A stretch of 28,200 nucleotides of DNA from a virus: IMG/VR virus record IMGVR_UViG_3300029265_000369, positions 1 to 28,200 of that record, one strand, 5' to 3'. This document shows positions 1 to 6,370 of this stretch, in pieces. Numbering within the stretch: position 1 is the stretch's first letter; the number at the start of each line of letters is the position of its first letter. Below the pieces are notes generated by a model. That model did no database searches, was not told where the DNA came from, and saw nothing but the letters and a program-made list of their open reading frames with translations. A program made the translations under genes and the position numbers.

Positions 1-92
1 GGGAGAGAGACCACCTCAAGCCTCACTCTTACCAGAATCTTCACAGCTAGTTACCAAGGGATCTTTACAAGTTACAGATACAGGGTTTATAC

Positions 93-125
93 GAGTAGGA
101 GGACATGACATCCGCAGCAACTCTT
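93..125. repeat. 33-base direct repeat, copy 1
   Basis: Matches 396-428 at 31 of 33 positions, including an identical 24-base core (98-121 versus 401-424). Read on the plus strand, the core contains GGAGG followed two bases later by ATG. That ATG opens an 11-codon frame (MTSAATLNLND, stop). The GGAGG-ATG spacing is shorter than usual for translation, so a protein-binding or promoter role is as likely as a leader peptide. Confidence 0.85.
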
Positions 126-256
126 AACCTGAACGATTAAATAACTTCCAAGGTTTGGAACTGTTCTTTTCCAATCTCCGCCCTAACTATCTACGCAGTG
201 ACCAACTCCCAGCCCCTGCCCAACTCTTGTCTTGAACTTCTTCAATGTGACTTAGG

Positions 257-383
257 TAGTGACTAGGTAATGACACTGTACAAACACAGTTGTGGCACTC
301 TATGTGTTAAGTGTGCAGAAGGTTAACTACAGTTGTACTGTACGAACACACTTGTCGAAACACTGGGTATTACCTAGTCACTA
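257..383. repeat. 15-base perfect inverted repeat with 97-base loop
   Basis: TAGTGACTAGGTAAT at 257-271 is the exact reverse complement of ATTACCTAGTCACTA at 369-383. The arms each contain the palindrome TAGTNACTA, and a third related copy, TAGTAACTAG, follows at 387-396. The arrangement resembles repeated operator sites for a dimeric DNA-binding protein, or an origin structure. No such binding protein is encoded in the window. Confidence 0.8.
275..355. repeat. 19-base direct repeat pair inside the inverted repeat
   Basis: ACTGTACAAACACAGTTGT at 275-293 and ACTGTACGAACACACTTGT at 337-355 differ at two positions and are 62 bases apart. The octamer ACAGTTGT at the end of the first copy also appears at 329-336, immediately before the second copy. 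The copies sit symmetrically within the 257-383 inverted repeat and look like iterated binding sites. Confidence 0.75.
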
Positions 384-395
384 GCTTAGTAACTA

Positions 396-428
396 GAGTT
401 GGAGGACATGACATCCGCAGCAACCCTT
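396..428. repeat. 33-base direct repeat, copy 2
   Basis: Second copy of the 93-125 repeat, starting 303 bases further on. Here the ATG inside the repeat opens a 10-codon frame (MTSAATLCYL, stop) that shares its first seven residues with that of copy 1. It lies directly after the third TAGTNACTAG site, so repeat types are interleaved. Confidence 0.85.
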
Positions 429-494
429 TGTTATCTATAAATAGCAACAGTCGATACACCTCGTTAGAAGTGCATCTCAGTTACTACTTAATTA

Positions 495-2690
495 CTACTG
501 GCAGAAGTAGTAGCTGTTTTCGTGGTTAAGTATCTCTTCAGTGATAACTACATCTCTGAAGTCAAGATCGATACCACCAAGCTGGGCAGCCAAGTGTTCA
601 ACAGGATCGTTGTCAATGAAGCAGATCTTGTAGGCTTGTGCTATCACACCTTGTAACTTGTCTGCATCTTCAAGACATACACGAAAGCAATCATGTATTG
701 ATGTAATACCTTGCAAGCCTTGCTCTGCTGCTAAGTTCACCACAGTCCGTGCTACAAGAGCATCTAAGCCTTGAATGAAGTTAACGCAGAAGGTACGAAC
801 ATACTCAGCACCGGTTGGGCGAGCTGTCCGTACTCTGTAGTTATTACCGAGAGTTCCGAAGTCGATACACTTCTCACCATTGACGAAGCCACCGAGGTTG
901 ATGGAGAAGTCTTTGCTAACGAACTCAGTACCGTAAGCCTTGTGCTTAACAACAAAGCCATCAACGTGTTTGTAGTTGATAGTCTCTGCTAACACCATGA
1001 CCTCTTCATCGTCACCGTTGTAGTTGGTAACTGTCTCCATCTTGCACCCAGCTTTTACCCACAAGGCATTCTGGACAGCATCCTCAACAGCATCCCTAAA
1101 GTTGATGATGCGCTTACCTAGTGTTATCTCTACAGCTTTCTTACACTCTTTAGCTAAGATTTGGAGTTCATCATTATCCATAATGACTTGATCTTTGATT
1201 GAGTTTGTCCAATCACGATCACCGTAGATAGCACCGGCACCACCGCCATATTGCACCATCATATAGGGCGTCTTGATCCAGTCTCTACTAAGTACACCAG
1301 ATAGGTCAGTAGTCAGCTCTGACTTCTCAATCAGCTTCTCTAATACTTCCAAGCTCTGCTGGTAAGGATCTTTCACCTTCTCAGCTGAAGTAGTAAGGCC
1401 TGTAGCTATTGCCATATTCAAGTCACCAGCACAGAATGCGTAGTACTGAGTACCACTACACTTAGCATCAAGACCAAAGCCCACTGTAGACTTAAGCAAG
1501 CCAGTGAGTGTGAAGTCTTGATAATCCCAAGCCAACCGTATTAATGTCATTGGCTTCTTAGGCACTTGAATCGATGTGCGGTTTACAGTGACTGTCTTGC
1601 TCCTGCTGGCCTCTGCTACTAAGCATAAGGTTAAGAACTCTTCGGGATTTGCAGCCACCCAAGCAAGACGCTTCGTAGTAGCAAAGCCACCAGCGATATC
1701 CTTGAGCTCACCCATGAACATATCAAAGCCAACAGACCCTTCAAGCACACCGGTCTGGTTATAAACCAAGCTGTAGTAGCTGCGTTCTTCATCACCTGCC
1801 TGTGGGTTAGGGCCGGCACAACCAACATGGTAACCACGCGCCCTGTTATCCATATCGTACTTACTGAATAACGTATTGCTCACTAGCTCAGCACAAGCCT
1901 CTCGAACATAACGGGTGGTGTCTAGCTGCCGCTTGATCTGCTTCTTCACAACATCTGAAATGATATCCTTGCCAGATCGTTGTACTAAAGCAATCGTATT
2001 AGCCACAACAGATAGCATCCGCTCATGCACCTGATACCCTACCTTGTTCAAGTTGATGCAGAAGTCTCTAGCATTCTTATTACCACTAGTCCCATTCTTT
2101 ACGAAGGGTATGTTTCTATCCACCCCTGGTTCAAAGTCAGGATAGCTCTGCTCATTAAGCTCAACTTGCTTAAGGAAGGCATCTGTTAGTGTGAAGTCAT
2201 CATTCAACCAACCCCGACCGATTGCTGTGTCTATCAGGTAGTTGACATCAACCTCTATCGGCTTATCCAACAAGACAGTGTTTCTGACATTTAAAGTCTT
2301 CAGCTTCTTGAGCATAAGATCACCCACGATCTGCTCACTGTATACTTGGCTATCAGTAACCATTGCACAAAGACTCTGTACAACTGCTGTAAAGCAGACA
2401 GCTAACCGGTTGACCTTGCGATCAGTCTTCAATCCATCCAGTGTACGCAACCAATGAGGAAATCCACCAAGCACTATGGCCTGTACAGTCCTAACCGAGA
2501 TGCGGTATATCACCTTGCTAGTGTCCATCGGATCAGACACCTCACTATGTGTAGGTAACTCCATCTCCCAAGGAGCCAAAGCCATTTGAGATTCAGTGTT
2601 CATTGCAGTGTTAGTGTTAGTTGAAGTGTTCATAATAGTTACTCTATTAATGGTAAAAGGGTTTGTATTGCAGTGTGTGTTAGTAGTCAT
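495..2690 (-). CDS. Single-subunit DNA-dependent RNA polymerase, T7 family
   Basis: This 731-residue protein should transcribe phage genes independently of the host polymerase. Motif A is LDAKCSGTQYYAF with catalytic Asp408, motif B is RDWIKTPYMMVQYGG with Arg469, Lys473 and Tyr481 (equivalents of T7 R627, K631, Y639), and motif C is SIHDCF with catalytic Asp667. The C-terminus (EILNHENSYYFCQ) resembles the Ser-Asp-Phe-Ala-Phe-Ala end of T7 polymerase. It is about 150 residues shorter than T7 polymerase, mostly in the N-terminal promoter-binding and RNA-binding part, so its promoter should differ. The chosen start overlaps the upstream gene's stop by 11 bases, suggesting translational coupling. 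Met20 at 2633, with a weak GAG upstream, is an alternative start. All catalytic residues are present, so an active enzyme is likely. No promoter of its own kind was recognised in the window. Confidence 0.95.
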   Translation of the reverse strand: MTTNTHCNTNPFTINRVTIMNTSTNTNTAMNTESQMALAPWEMELPTHSEVSDPMDTSKVIYRISVRTVQAIVLGGFPHWLRTLDGLKTDRKVNRLAVCFTAVVQSLCAMVTDSQVYSEQIVGDLMLKKLKTLNVRNTVLLDKPIEVDVNYLIDTAIGRGWLNDDFTLTDAFLKQVELNEQSYPDFEPGVDRNIPFVKNGTSGNKNARDFCINLNKVGYQVHERMLSVVANTIALVQRSGKDIISDVVKKQIKRQLDTTRYVREACAELVSNTLFSKYDMDNRARGYHVGCAGPNPQAGDEERSYYSLVYNQTGVLEGSVGFDMFMGELKDIAGGFATTKRLAWVAANPEEFLTLCLVAEASRSKTVTVNRTSIQVPKKPMTLIRLAWDYQDFTLTGLLKSTVGFGLDAKCSGTQYYAFCAGDLNMAIATGLTTSAEKVKDPYQQSLEVLEKLIEKSELTTDLSGVLSRDWIKTPYMMVQYGGGAGAIYGDRDWTNSIKDQVIMDNDELQILAKECKKAVEITLGKRIINFRDAVEDAVQNALWVKAGCKMETVTNYNGDDEEVMVLAETINYKHVDGFVVKHKAYGTEFVSKDFSINLGGFVNGEKCIDFGTLGNNYRVRTARPTGAEYVRTFCVNFIQGLDALVARTVVNLAAEQGLQGITSIHDCFRVCLEDADKLQGVIAQAYKICFIDNDPVEHLAAQLGGIDLDFRDVVITEEILNHENSYYFCQ

Positions 2691-2931
2691 AGCTATTAAG
2701 CAGTGACGAAATACGACCGTTCAAATAACCAATGCGGCGAACATCGACTGGCATCTCAAGGAAGAGTTCTGTTATCTCTTTCTCCATTGCCTCAATGTCT
2801 CTTATTGCATTGACTTGTGCGGGGTTCTCATTCATCGGGATTGCGCCACCTTCGTTACCTTCGGCCATAATCTGATCTATGACTTTCTGACCAAGTGCTG
2901 CTTTTAGTTCATTCGCGATACTGTTAGACAT
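2680..2931 (-). CDS. Small hypothetical protein upstream of the RNA polymerase
   Basis: An 83-residue protein that is not recognised. The start MSNSIANELK at 2931 is chosen because AAGAGAG lies eight to ten bases upstream; a longer frame reaches back to 3030 but lacks a ribosome-binding site and overlaps the preceding small gene. The sequence is mostly helical and charged (EAMEKEITELFLEM in the middle), with no membrane segment and no cysteines. It overlaps the RNA polymerase start by 11 bases and is probably co-transcribed and translationally coupled with it. A host-takeover or regulatory role is possible from the position alone. Confidence 0.7.
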   Translation of the reverse strand: MSNSIANELKAALGQKVIDQIMAEGNEGGAIPMNENPAQVNAIRDIEAMEKEITELFLEMPVDVRRIGYLNGRISSLLNSYDY

Positions 2932-2959
2932 AGTAAATACTCTCTTAATGAATTGGGGT

Positions 2960-3124
2960 TTAGATAGACGCAACGCTCTTGACATCGGTGTACCAGTGAC
3001 CACTACGACTGTGGGCTTGCTCAATTGCATGAGCCATATTCACTGCCCATACATCATGGGTGATAGTGTCATCAGGGCTGGCTACTGATACGAGCGTGAT
3101 TGCATAAAGAAACAGATTGTTCAT
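2960..3124 (-). CDS. 54-residue hypothetical protein, first gene of the RNA polymerase cluster
   Basis: This short frame encodes a protein that begins MNNLFLYAITLVSVAS and ends HWYTDVKSVASI. The start has AAGGT at an 8-base spacing. The N-terminal 15 residues are hydrophobic and could be a signal peptide or a short membrane anchor; the remainder is polar. It ends 28 bases before the 83-residue gene, and the three genes run in one direction toward the polymerase. No family is recognised. Good ribosome-binding site and tight placement argue that it is real, but its shortness leaves doubt. Confidence 0.55.
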   Translation of the reverse strand: MNNLFLYAITLVSVASPDDTITHDVWAVNMAHAIEQAHSRSGHWYTDVKSVASI

Positions 3125-3316
3125 AGTTAATACCTTAGTGAGTTAGAGATGAGAGAAGAAAAAGGTCAAGAGACTCCTTTCCTCCTTACCTTCATTCAGC
3201 CACCCACTGTGTTCTCCCAAAAATTCTATAAAAACAATCACCAGTACCACTTACCCTAATCGTTAGATGCAACTCCTACCTGTACAGTACTCTGTATATA
3301 ATTTACCCAACTACCA

Positions 3317-3357
3317 AAAAGAAAAATTTTATATATTTTCGCCAAATTTTAGGCGAA
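3317..3357 (-). terminator. Possible intrinsic terminator with U-rich tail
   Basis: On the minus strand TTCGCC (3357-3352), an 8-base loop and GGCGAA (3343-3338) form a perfect 6-bp stem, followed by an A/T stretch that ends in TTTTTCTTTTT (3327-3317). This is the layout of a Rho-independent terminator, although the U-run starts about ten bases after the stem rather than directly after it. It lies between the late genes and the RNA polymerase cluster, so it could stop late transcripts or attenuate those into the polymerase operon. Confidence 0.4.
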
Positions 3358-3494
3358 GAAATCCCTGTCACGCTTTGTGAAGTTTTACGAATATTTACAT
3401 AGTAAGTATTTAAGCCTGTGTTAAGCGCGTTCTGTTATTTACTTATTAATTATGGTGCAGAATCTACCAGCTTACCAAATCATTTTAAACTGAA

Positions 3495-3512
3495 GTGTTA
3501 AGGAATTAACAC
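3495..3512. repeat. Perfect 6-bp palindrome in the intergenic region
   Basis: GTGTTA and TAACAC flank AGGAAT. GTGTTAAG also occurs at 3419-3426 and 303-310, so the motif recurs in the two non-coding regions. It could be a protein-binding site; the evidence is limited to the repetition. Confidence 0.35.
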
Positions 3513-3568
3513 AATGTTAACAATAGGTTGATTAGTGTACTTTGATATTATCTACTCCCCTACAAATA

Positions 3569-3584
3569 TCACCCAAACGGGTGA
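3569..3584 (-). terminator. Stem-loop after the last late gene
   Basis: On the minus strand TCACCC-GTTT-GGGTGA forms a perfect 6-bp stem with a 4-base loop, 22 bases after the stop codon of the Ig-like gene. It is followed by TATTTGTAGG, which is only weakly U-rich. The position at the end of the late gene run suits a terminator or an mRNA-stabilising hairpin. Confidence 0.45.
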
Positions 3585-3606
3585 CTCTGTAGAGGTGTAA
3601 AGTGTG

Positions 3607-4008
3607 CTAGGCCTGCTCGAAGTAACTCTTCTTGCCTTTCTTCTTGGTCGTAACTACTTCTTCTTTAACGATTTCTTCTAAAACTTCTGCCACAACAGGT
3701 GCCACAACTTCTTCTATAGCTTCTTCAACAACTTCAGGCTCTTCTCCGAAGATAATCTCTGCAACATTACTTGCTACTGCATGACCATCGCTTCTTGCGA
3801 TTACTCTGTAGTGGGTACCCAGTGCTTTACCTACTTTGCCAAGGGTGAATGAACTACCTTGTGTACCACCTACAAACATCCATCGACCTTCACGCCTTAC
3901 TTGAAACTCAAAGGCTGCTTCTACGCTGGCCTCTGCCTTAAAGGTAATGGGTTGGCCTACTTCTGTGTAGATAGTTTCTATGGGCTCTACTGTAAATTTA
4001 TTAATCAT
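3607..4008 (-). CDS. Ig-like domain protein with acidic and lysine-rich tail
   Basis: A 133-residue protein. Residues 1-88 look like one beta-sandwich of the Ig-like type often found on phage virion proteins (YTEVGQPITFKAEA, then ARSDGHAVASNVAEIIF, a typical final strand). Residues 89-118 are almost entirely Glu, Val, Ala and Pro and probably form an extended or helical acidic segment, and the protein ends with KKKGKKSYFEQA. The gene begins directly at the stop codon of the coiled-coil membrane protein, with GGAGG in front of the ATG. It is the last gene of the late run. Ig-like phage domains often bind weakly to cell-surface sugars, but here function is inferred from fold resemblance only. 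Confidence 0.55.
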   Translation of the reverse strand: MINKFTVEPIETIYTEVGQPITFKAEASVEAAFEFQVRREGRWMFVGGTQGSSFTLGKVGKALGTHYRVIARSDGHAVASNVAEIIFGEEPEVVEEAIEEVVAPVVAEVLEEIVKEEVVTTKKKGKKSYFEQA

Positions 4009-4272
4009 CTATCCTCCAAGGATTGATCTAAGTACGATGGCGACAACAATAGTTGCAACGCCAGTTACGCCAGCTAGGATGGTGTTGTTTCTGGTTACTT
4101 GTTTGTCCAAGCGAATCACGTTCAACTCAATCACTGACAACCGTTCAACAGCTACACCAGAGCGCTGTGCAATTTGTGATACCCGTTCTTCTATCACCAT
4201 TTGCCTGCTGGCTATTTCTGTTAGTTTCTCCAATGTCCGTTCTATACGGTCAAAACGTACACTATCATCCAT
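4009..4272 (-). CDS. Coiled-coil protein with C-terminal membrane segment (XhlA-like)
   Basis: An 87-residue protein with a charged helical N-terminal part (residues about 5-60, likely coiled coil) and one membrane segment at about 65-85 (ILAGVTGVATIVVAIVL). This layout matches the haemolysin XhlA-type proteins that accompany phage holins; an inner-membrane spanin would have its membrane segment at the other end. It starts one base after the holin-like gene stop, with GGAGAG nine bases upstream. A role in lysis, as holin partner, is likely but not proven. Confidence 0.55.
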   Translation of the reverse strand: MDDSVRFDRIERTLEKLTEIASRQMVIEERVSQIAQRSGVAVERLSVIELNVIRLDKQVTRNNTILAGVTGVATIVVAIVLRSILGG

Positions 4273-4273
4273 G

Positions 4274-4684
4274 TTACTTAGCTCTCCATAACTTCAAGCC
4301 CACTGCTGCGAATACCACGGCGGTCATCATTTCACCCATGTCTACGCCGGCTTCGTTCAAAGCACGTATGCCTTCAACAGTTCCAGTAAGTAAACGGGCA
4401 TCACCGGCATAGGCCAGCCAAACAGCACCGGCCAATATCCCAACAACGGGTAGAGTTATGATTATGGTTACATATTCATCTTTCCATGAACTGTCTTGGT
4501 TGGCTGCGTTAATAGCCTCCCACTCAGCATCGGAAAGGGTTATTTGCGTTTCGTTAGAGAGTTTAGCCTGGCTAAGTTTGGCCCTGCCTGTCTCTTTGGC
4601 TTGCTTGCGATCTTGGTTCTTCGTGTACATAGATGACAGCGGCTTGACCACTGCACCTAATACTTTACTTATCAACCCCAGCAT
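4274..4684 (-). CDS. Holin-like membrane protein (GTA_holin_3TM type)
   Basis: A 136-residue protein resembling the three-segment holins first described in gene transfer agents. It has an amphipathic N-terminus (1-18), a polar linker, the characteristic SWKDEY motif at 66-71, a membrane segment at about 72-93 and another at about 118-132, ending in KLWRAK. Such holins open the inner membrane at the end of infection. The start overlaps the stop of the upstream gene (TAATG). It is followed directly by the XhlA-like gene, making a compact lysis pair. No endolysin gene is adjacent. Confidence 0.65.
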   Translation of the reverse strand: MLGLISKVLGAVVKPLSSMYTKNQDRKQAKETGRAKLSQAKLSNETQITLSDAEWEAINAANQDSSWKDEYVTIIITLPVVGILAGAVWLAYAGDARLLTGTVEGIRALNEAGVDMGEMMTAVVFAAVGLKLWRAK

Positions 4685-5487
4685 TAGAATAGCCCGTCCA
4701 TTTGTGACAACTGGGTGCGGGTGTTAGCTGTTTCTAGTTGGTCAAGTTCTTCCCAATGCTTAACATGAAGCTGGTGTTGCATACTTGCAACAAGGGCAAT
4801 CAGGTCTAAGAGCTCTAATTCATCAATGGGTTTGGTTGTACCATCTGCTGCCCTTACTACATCACCGCCAGCTAATAGTGTGGTGTGCAGTATGCCTAAG
4901 CACTCAGCAGAGCAAGTAATGGCAAAGCCCAGTGCTGTTTCTACTAGCCATTTGGTCTTTAGTGCCTTGTCTCGGCGCGCAATACTCTTGTTTATGTAGT
5001 AATTACGGGCTGTTTGAACGTCTGTACCTTTGCCATCACGGGGTTTATTGGGCAGAGAAATCAGGAAAGGGTCGGTGCTTTGGTCGGTTAAATCACGCAA
5101 TTGTTGCCGGTATTCCTCCCATTCACCCTTTTGTAGGACTCTATCTGACTGTATTTGCCCATCCGATTCATCCAACAGCTCGTTACGTCGCTCTCTTAGT
5201 GAGTCCCAGCGCCGGCTTATGCGGGCATCAACGTCACCTTGATAGTCAACCAGTGTTGGCTTGCGTACATAAACGCCCTCTTCTTCCACAACATAGTAGG
5301 TGTAGATTTTGTCGGCGGTGTGCGGTACAAACTCAGTGGCCTGTGGTGCTTCTAGTGGTGTGTAACCAAAAGAGGCAAGGTTGGCTGCCGTTAATACAGC
5401 AGGCAAGTTGGTGTCACTGAGTTGTTCACGCAATTTATCTTCTGTTATCAGATTAGTAAAACCATCCGATACTTTTCCATATAGCAT
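4684..5487 (-). CDS. Tail fibre-associated protein with chaperone-like domain
   Basis: A 267-residue protein. Residues about 91-148 (RRWDSLRERRNELLDESD, then GEWEEYRQQLRDLTDQ and a proline-rich end) match the phage tail assembly chaperone motif found in many fibre-associated proteins. The N-terminal 80 residues begin with LYGKVSDGFTNLI and contain a possible beta-rich domain. The C-terminal half (150-267) is helical and unrecognised. The ribosome-binding site AAGGA lies six bases upstream. It probably helps assemble or cap a tail fibre encoded upstream, like the comparable protein at 8702-9250. Confidence 0.55.
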   Translation of the reverse strand: MLYGKVSDGFTNLITEDKLREQLSDTNLPAVLTAANLASFGYTPLEAPQATEFVPHTADKIYTYYVVEEEGVYVRKPTLVDYQGDVDARISRRWDSLRERRNELLDESDGQIQSDRVLQKGEWEEYRQQLRDLTDQSTDPFLISLPNKPRDGKGTDVQTARNYYINKSIARRDKALKTKWLVETALGFAITCSAECLGILHTTLLAGGDVVRAADGTTKPIDELELLDLIALVASMQHQLHVKHWEELDQLETANTRTQLSQMDGLF

Positions 5488-5501
5488 AAGTGTTCCTTGC
5501 G

Positions 5502-6353
5502 TTATCGGGTGGTGGCTTGGGCCATTGGCTTGTGCAACTCACGCAGATTAGTAATATTGGTGTAAAAGGCTTCCGTTCGTTCTTCTATGTCATCCATCCA
5601 AGGGAACAACAGGCCTGAGCTTTTGCAAGCTATCATGTTGTTTAGCCGCGCTTGGCGATCACCCTTGTTCTTGGTGCCAAGTAATACCCTGTTTATGGGG
5701 AAGTAAACCGTGTCCGACTCTTTGGTGAATCTACCCACATTAACAATGGACTTCTGCCACAGTGCAGCGACAATACCCAGCTCACTGGCTGCTGTGATGT
5801 ACGCTGTTTTGGCGTTCTTGAGTACTTCCATACCACTGACATTGCGTTCTATAATTCGAGTGGCACCGTAGGTACATTGCAGCTCGCGGTACGCTTCATC
5901 ACTCATCATGGGGTGTGGTTTTATGAACGCATACTCATCGTCAAACATAAGCCTTGCGAGTATTTCAGGGTCAACTAGGTCGTTGAGGTTATCGCCCGGG
6001 GGGAACACAACATCGTCTGGGTATTCATCAACATCAAGGCTGTCCAGCACATACTTGTCACCGATTGTGTCAAAGAGCATTGATAAGTGTTTTTCGTCTT
6101 CATAGTTTAGCGAGGCTTTGTGCATAACCCTGGTATTTATCTCTAAGTTTTGAGACTTGAGGTAAACACCGCCAAGCACTTCTGTATAAGAACACTCGGT
6201 AAAGTTTACGGGCTGGGTGCAATTGACATCGTAGCTTGTTGGGTAGTGCGCTAGATCTATTATTTGGCTTTCTATTTCTTCAATCCAGTTGTTGCGTTCG
6301 CTGCGTGCAATGTTGCCAATGTCACGGTCAGCGATAGTCGTTCCTTCAATCAT
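5502..6353 (-). CDS. Protein with glycosyltransferase-like (capsule polysaccharide type) motifs
   Basis: A 283-residue protein with AAGGAGA before the start. Residues 145-148 read KPHP, followed 42 residues later by SELGIVAALWQKSIVNVG (from Ser190). This pair resembles the nucleotide-sugar binding half of GT-B glycosyltransferases of the capsule polysaccharide (KpsC/KpsS) group, where a KPHP motif precedes a Ser/Thr-x-x-Gly-x-x-Ala-Leu segment and a Val-x-Gly turn. The N-terminal 130 residues are not recognised, and the protein is short for a two-domain enzyme. It lies among tail fibre genes, beside a threonine-rich protein that could be a substrate. A structural fibre protein that only resembles the fold is the alternative. 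Confidence 0.4.
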   Translation of the reverse strand: MIEGTTIADRDIGNIARSERNNWIEEIESQIIDLAHYPTSYDVNCTQPVNFTECSYTEVLGGVYLKSQNLEINTRVMHKASLNYEDEKHLSMLFDTIGDKYVLDSLDVDEYPDDVVFPPGDNLNDLVDPEILARLMFDDEYAFIKPHPMMSDEAYRELQCTYGATRIIERNVSGMEVLKNAKTAYITAASELGIVAALWQKSIVNVGRFTKESDTVYFPINRVLLGTKNKGDRQARLNNMIACKSSGLLFPWMDDIEERTEAFYTNITNLRELHKPMAQATTR

Positions 6354-6370
6354 AGGTTCTCCTTGTGTTG

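Larger units (their letters stand above)
1..494. other. Repeat-rich non-coding region beyond the RNA polymerase gene
   Basis: No convincing gene is visible in this stretch. It lies downstream of the RNA polymerase stop codon and holds several repeat types listed separately: a 33-base direct repeat, a 15-base inverted repeat, a 19-base direct repeat inside its loop, and three copies of the near-palindrome TAGTNACTAG. A small palindrome (TTCCAA-GGT-TTGGAA, 146-160) and a 7-bp A/T stem at the polymerase stop (493-512) are also present. Clustered repeats in a gap of this kind suggest a control region or replication origin, but no protein-binding or origin motif is recognised. Confidence 0.6.
3125..3606. 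other. AT-rich intergenic control region between late genes and the RNA polymerase cluster
   Basis: About 480 bases without a credible ORF on either strand, much richer in A and T than the flanking genes. It separates the end of the late structural region from the RNA polymerase cluster and should hold the terminator of the former and the promoter of the latter. It contains a stem-loop at 3569-3584, a palindrome GTGTTA-AGGAAT-TAACAC at 3495-3512 and a second stem-loop with U-rich tail at 3317-3357. On the minus strand TTAACA followed 17 bases later by TATGTA (around 3395-3425) is a poor sigma70-like match. No clear promoter can be claimed. Confidence 0.6.

Noticed and set aside
1-10. GGGAGAGAGA at the window start, and GGGAGA on the minus strand near 3218, similar to the T7 initial transcribed sequence
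   Set aside because: Only the six-base GGGAGA is shared; the upstream DNA of the second copy does not match a T7-type promoter, and the first lacks upstream sequence in the window.
311-529. 72-residue plus-strand ORF
   Set aside because: It runs through the inverted and direct repeats and into the end of the RNA polymerase gene, has no ribosome-binding site and no recognisable protein features.
3297-3302. Perfect TATAAT on the plus strand
   Set aside because: No -35 element 16-18 bases upstream and no plus-strand gene downstream that it could serve.
4932-5420. 162-residue plus-strand ORF opposite the fibre-associated gene
   Set aside because: Antisense to a gene with a good start and family motif; His/Cys/Leu-rich composition typical of shadows.
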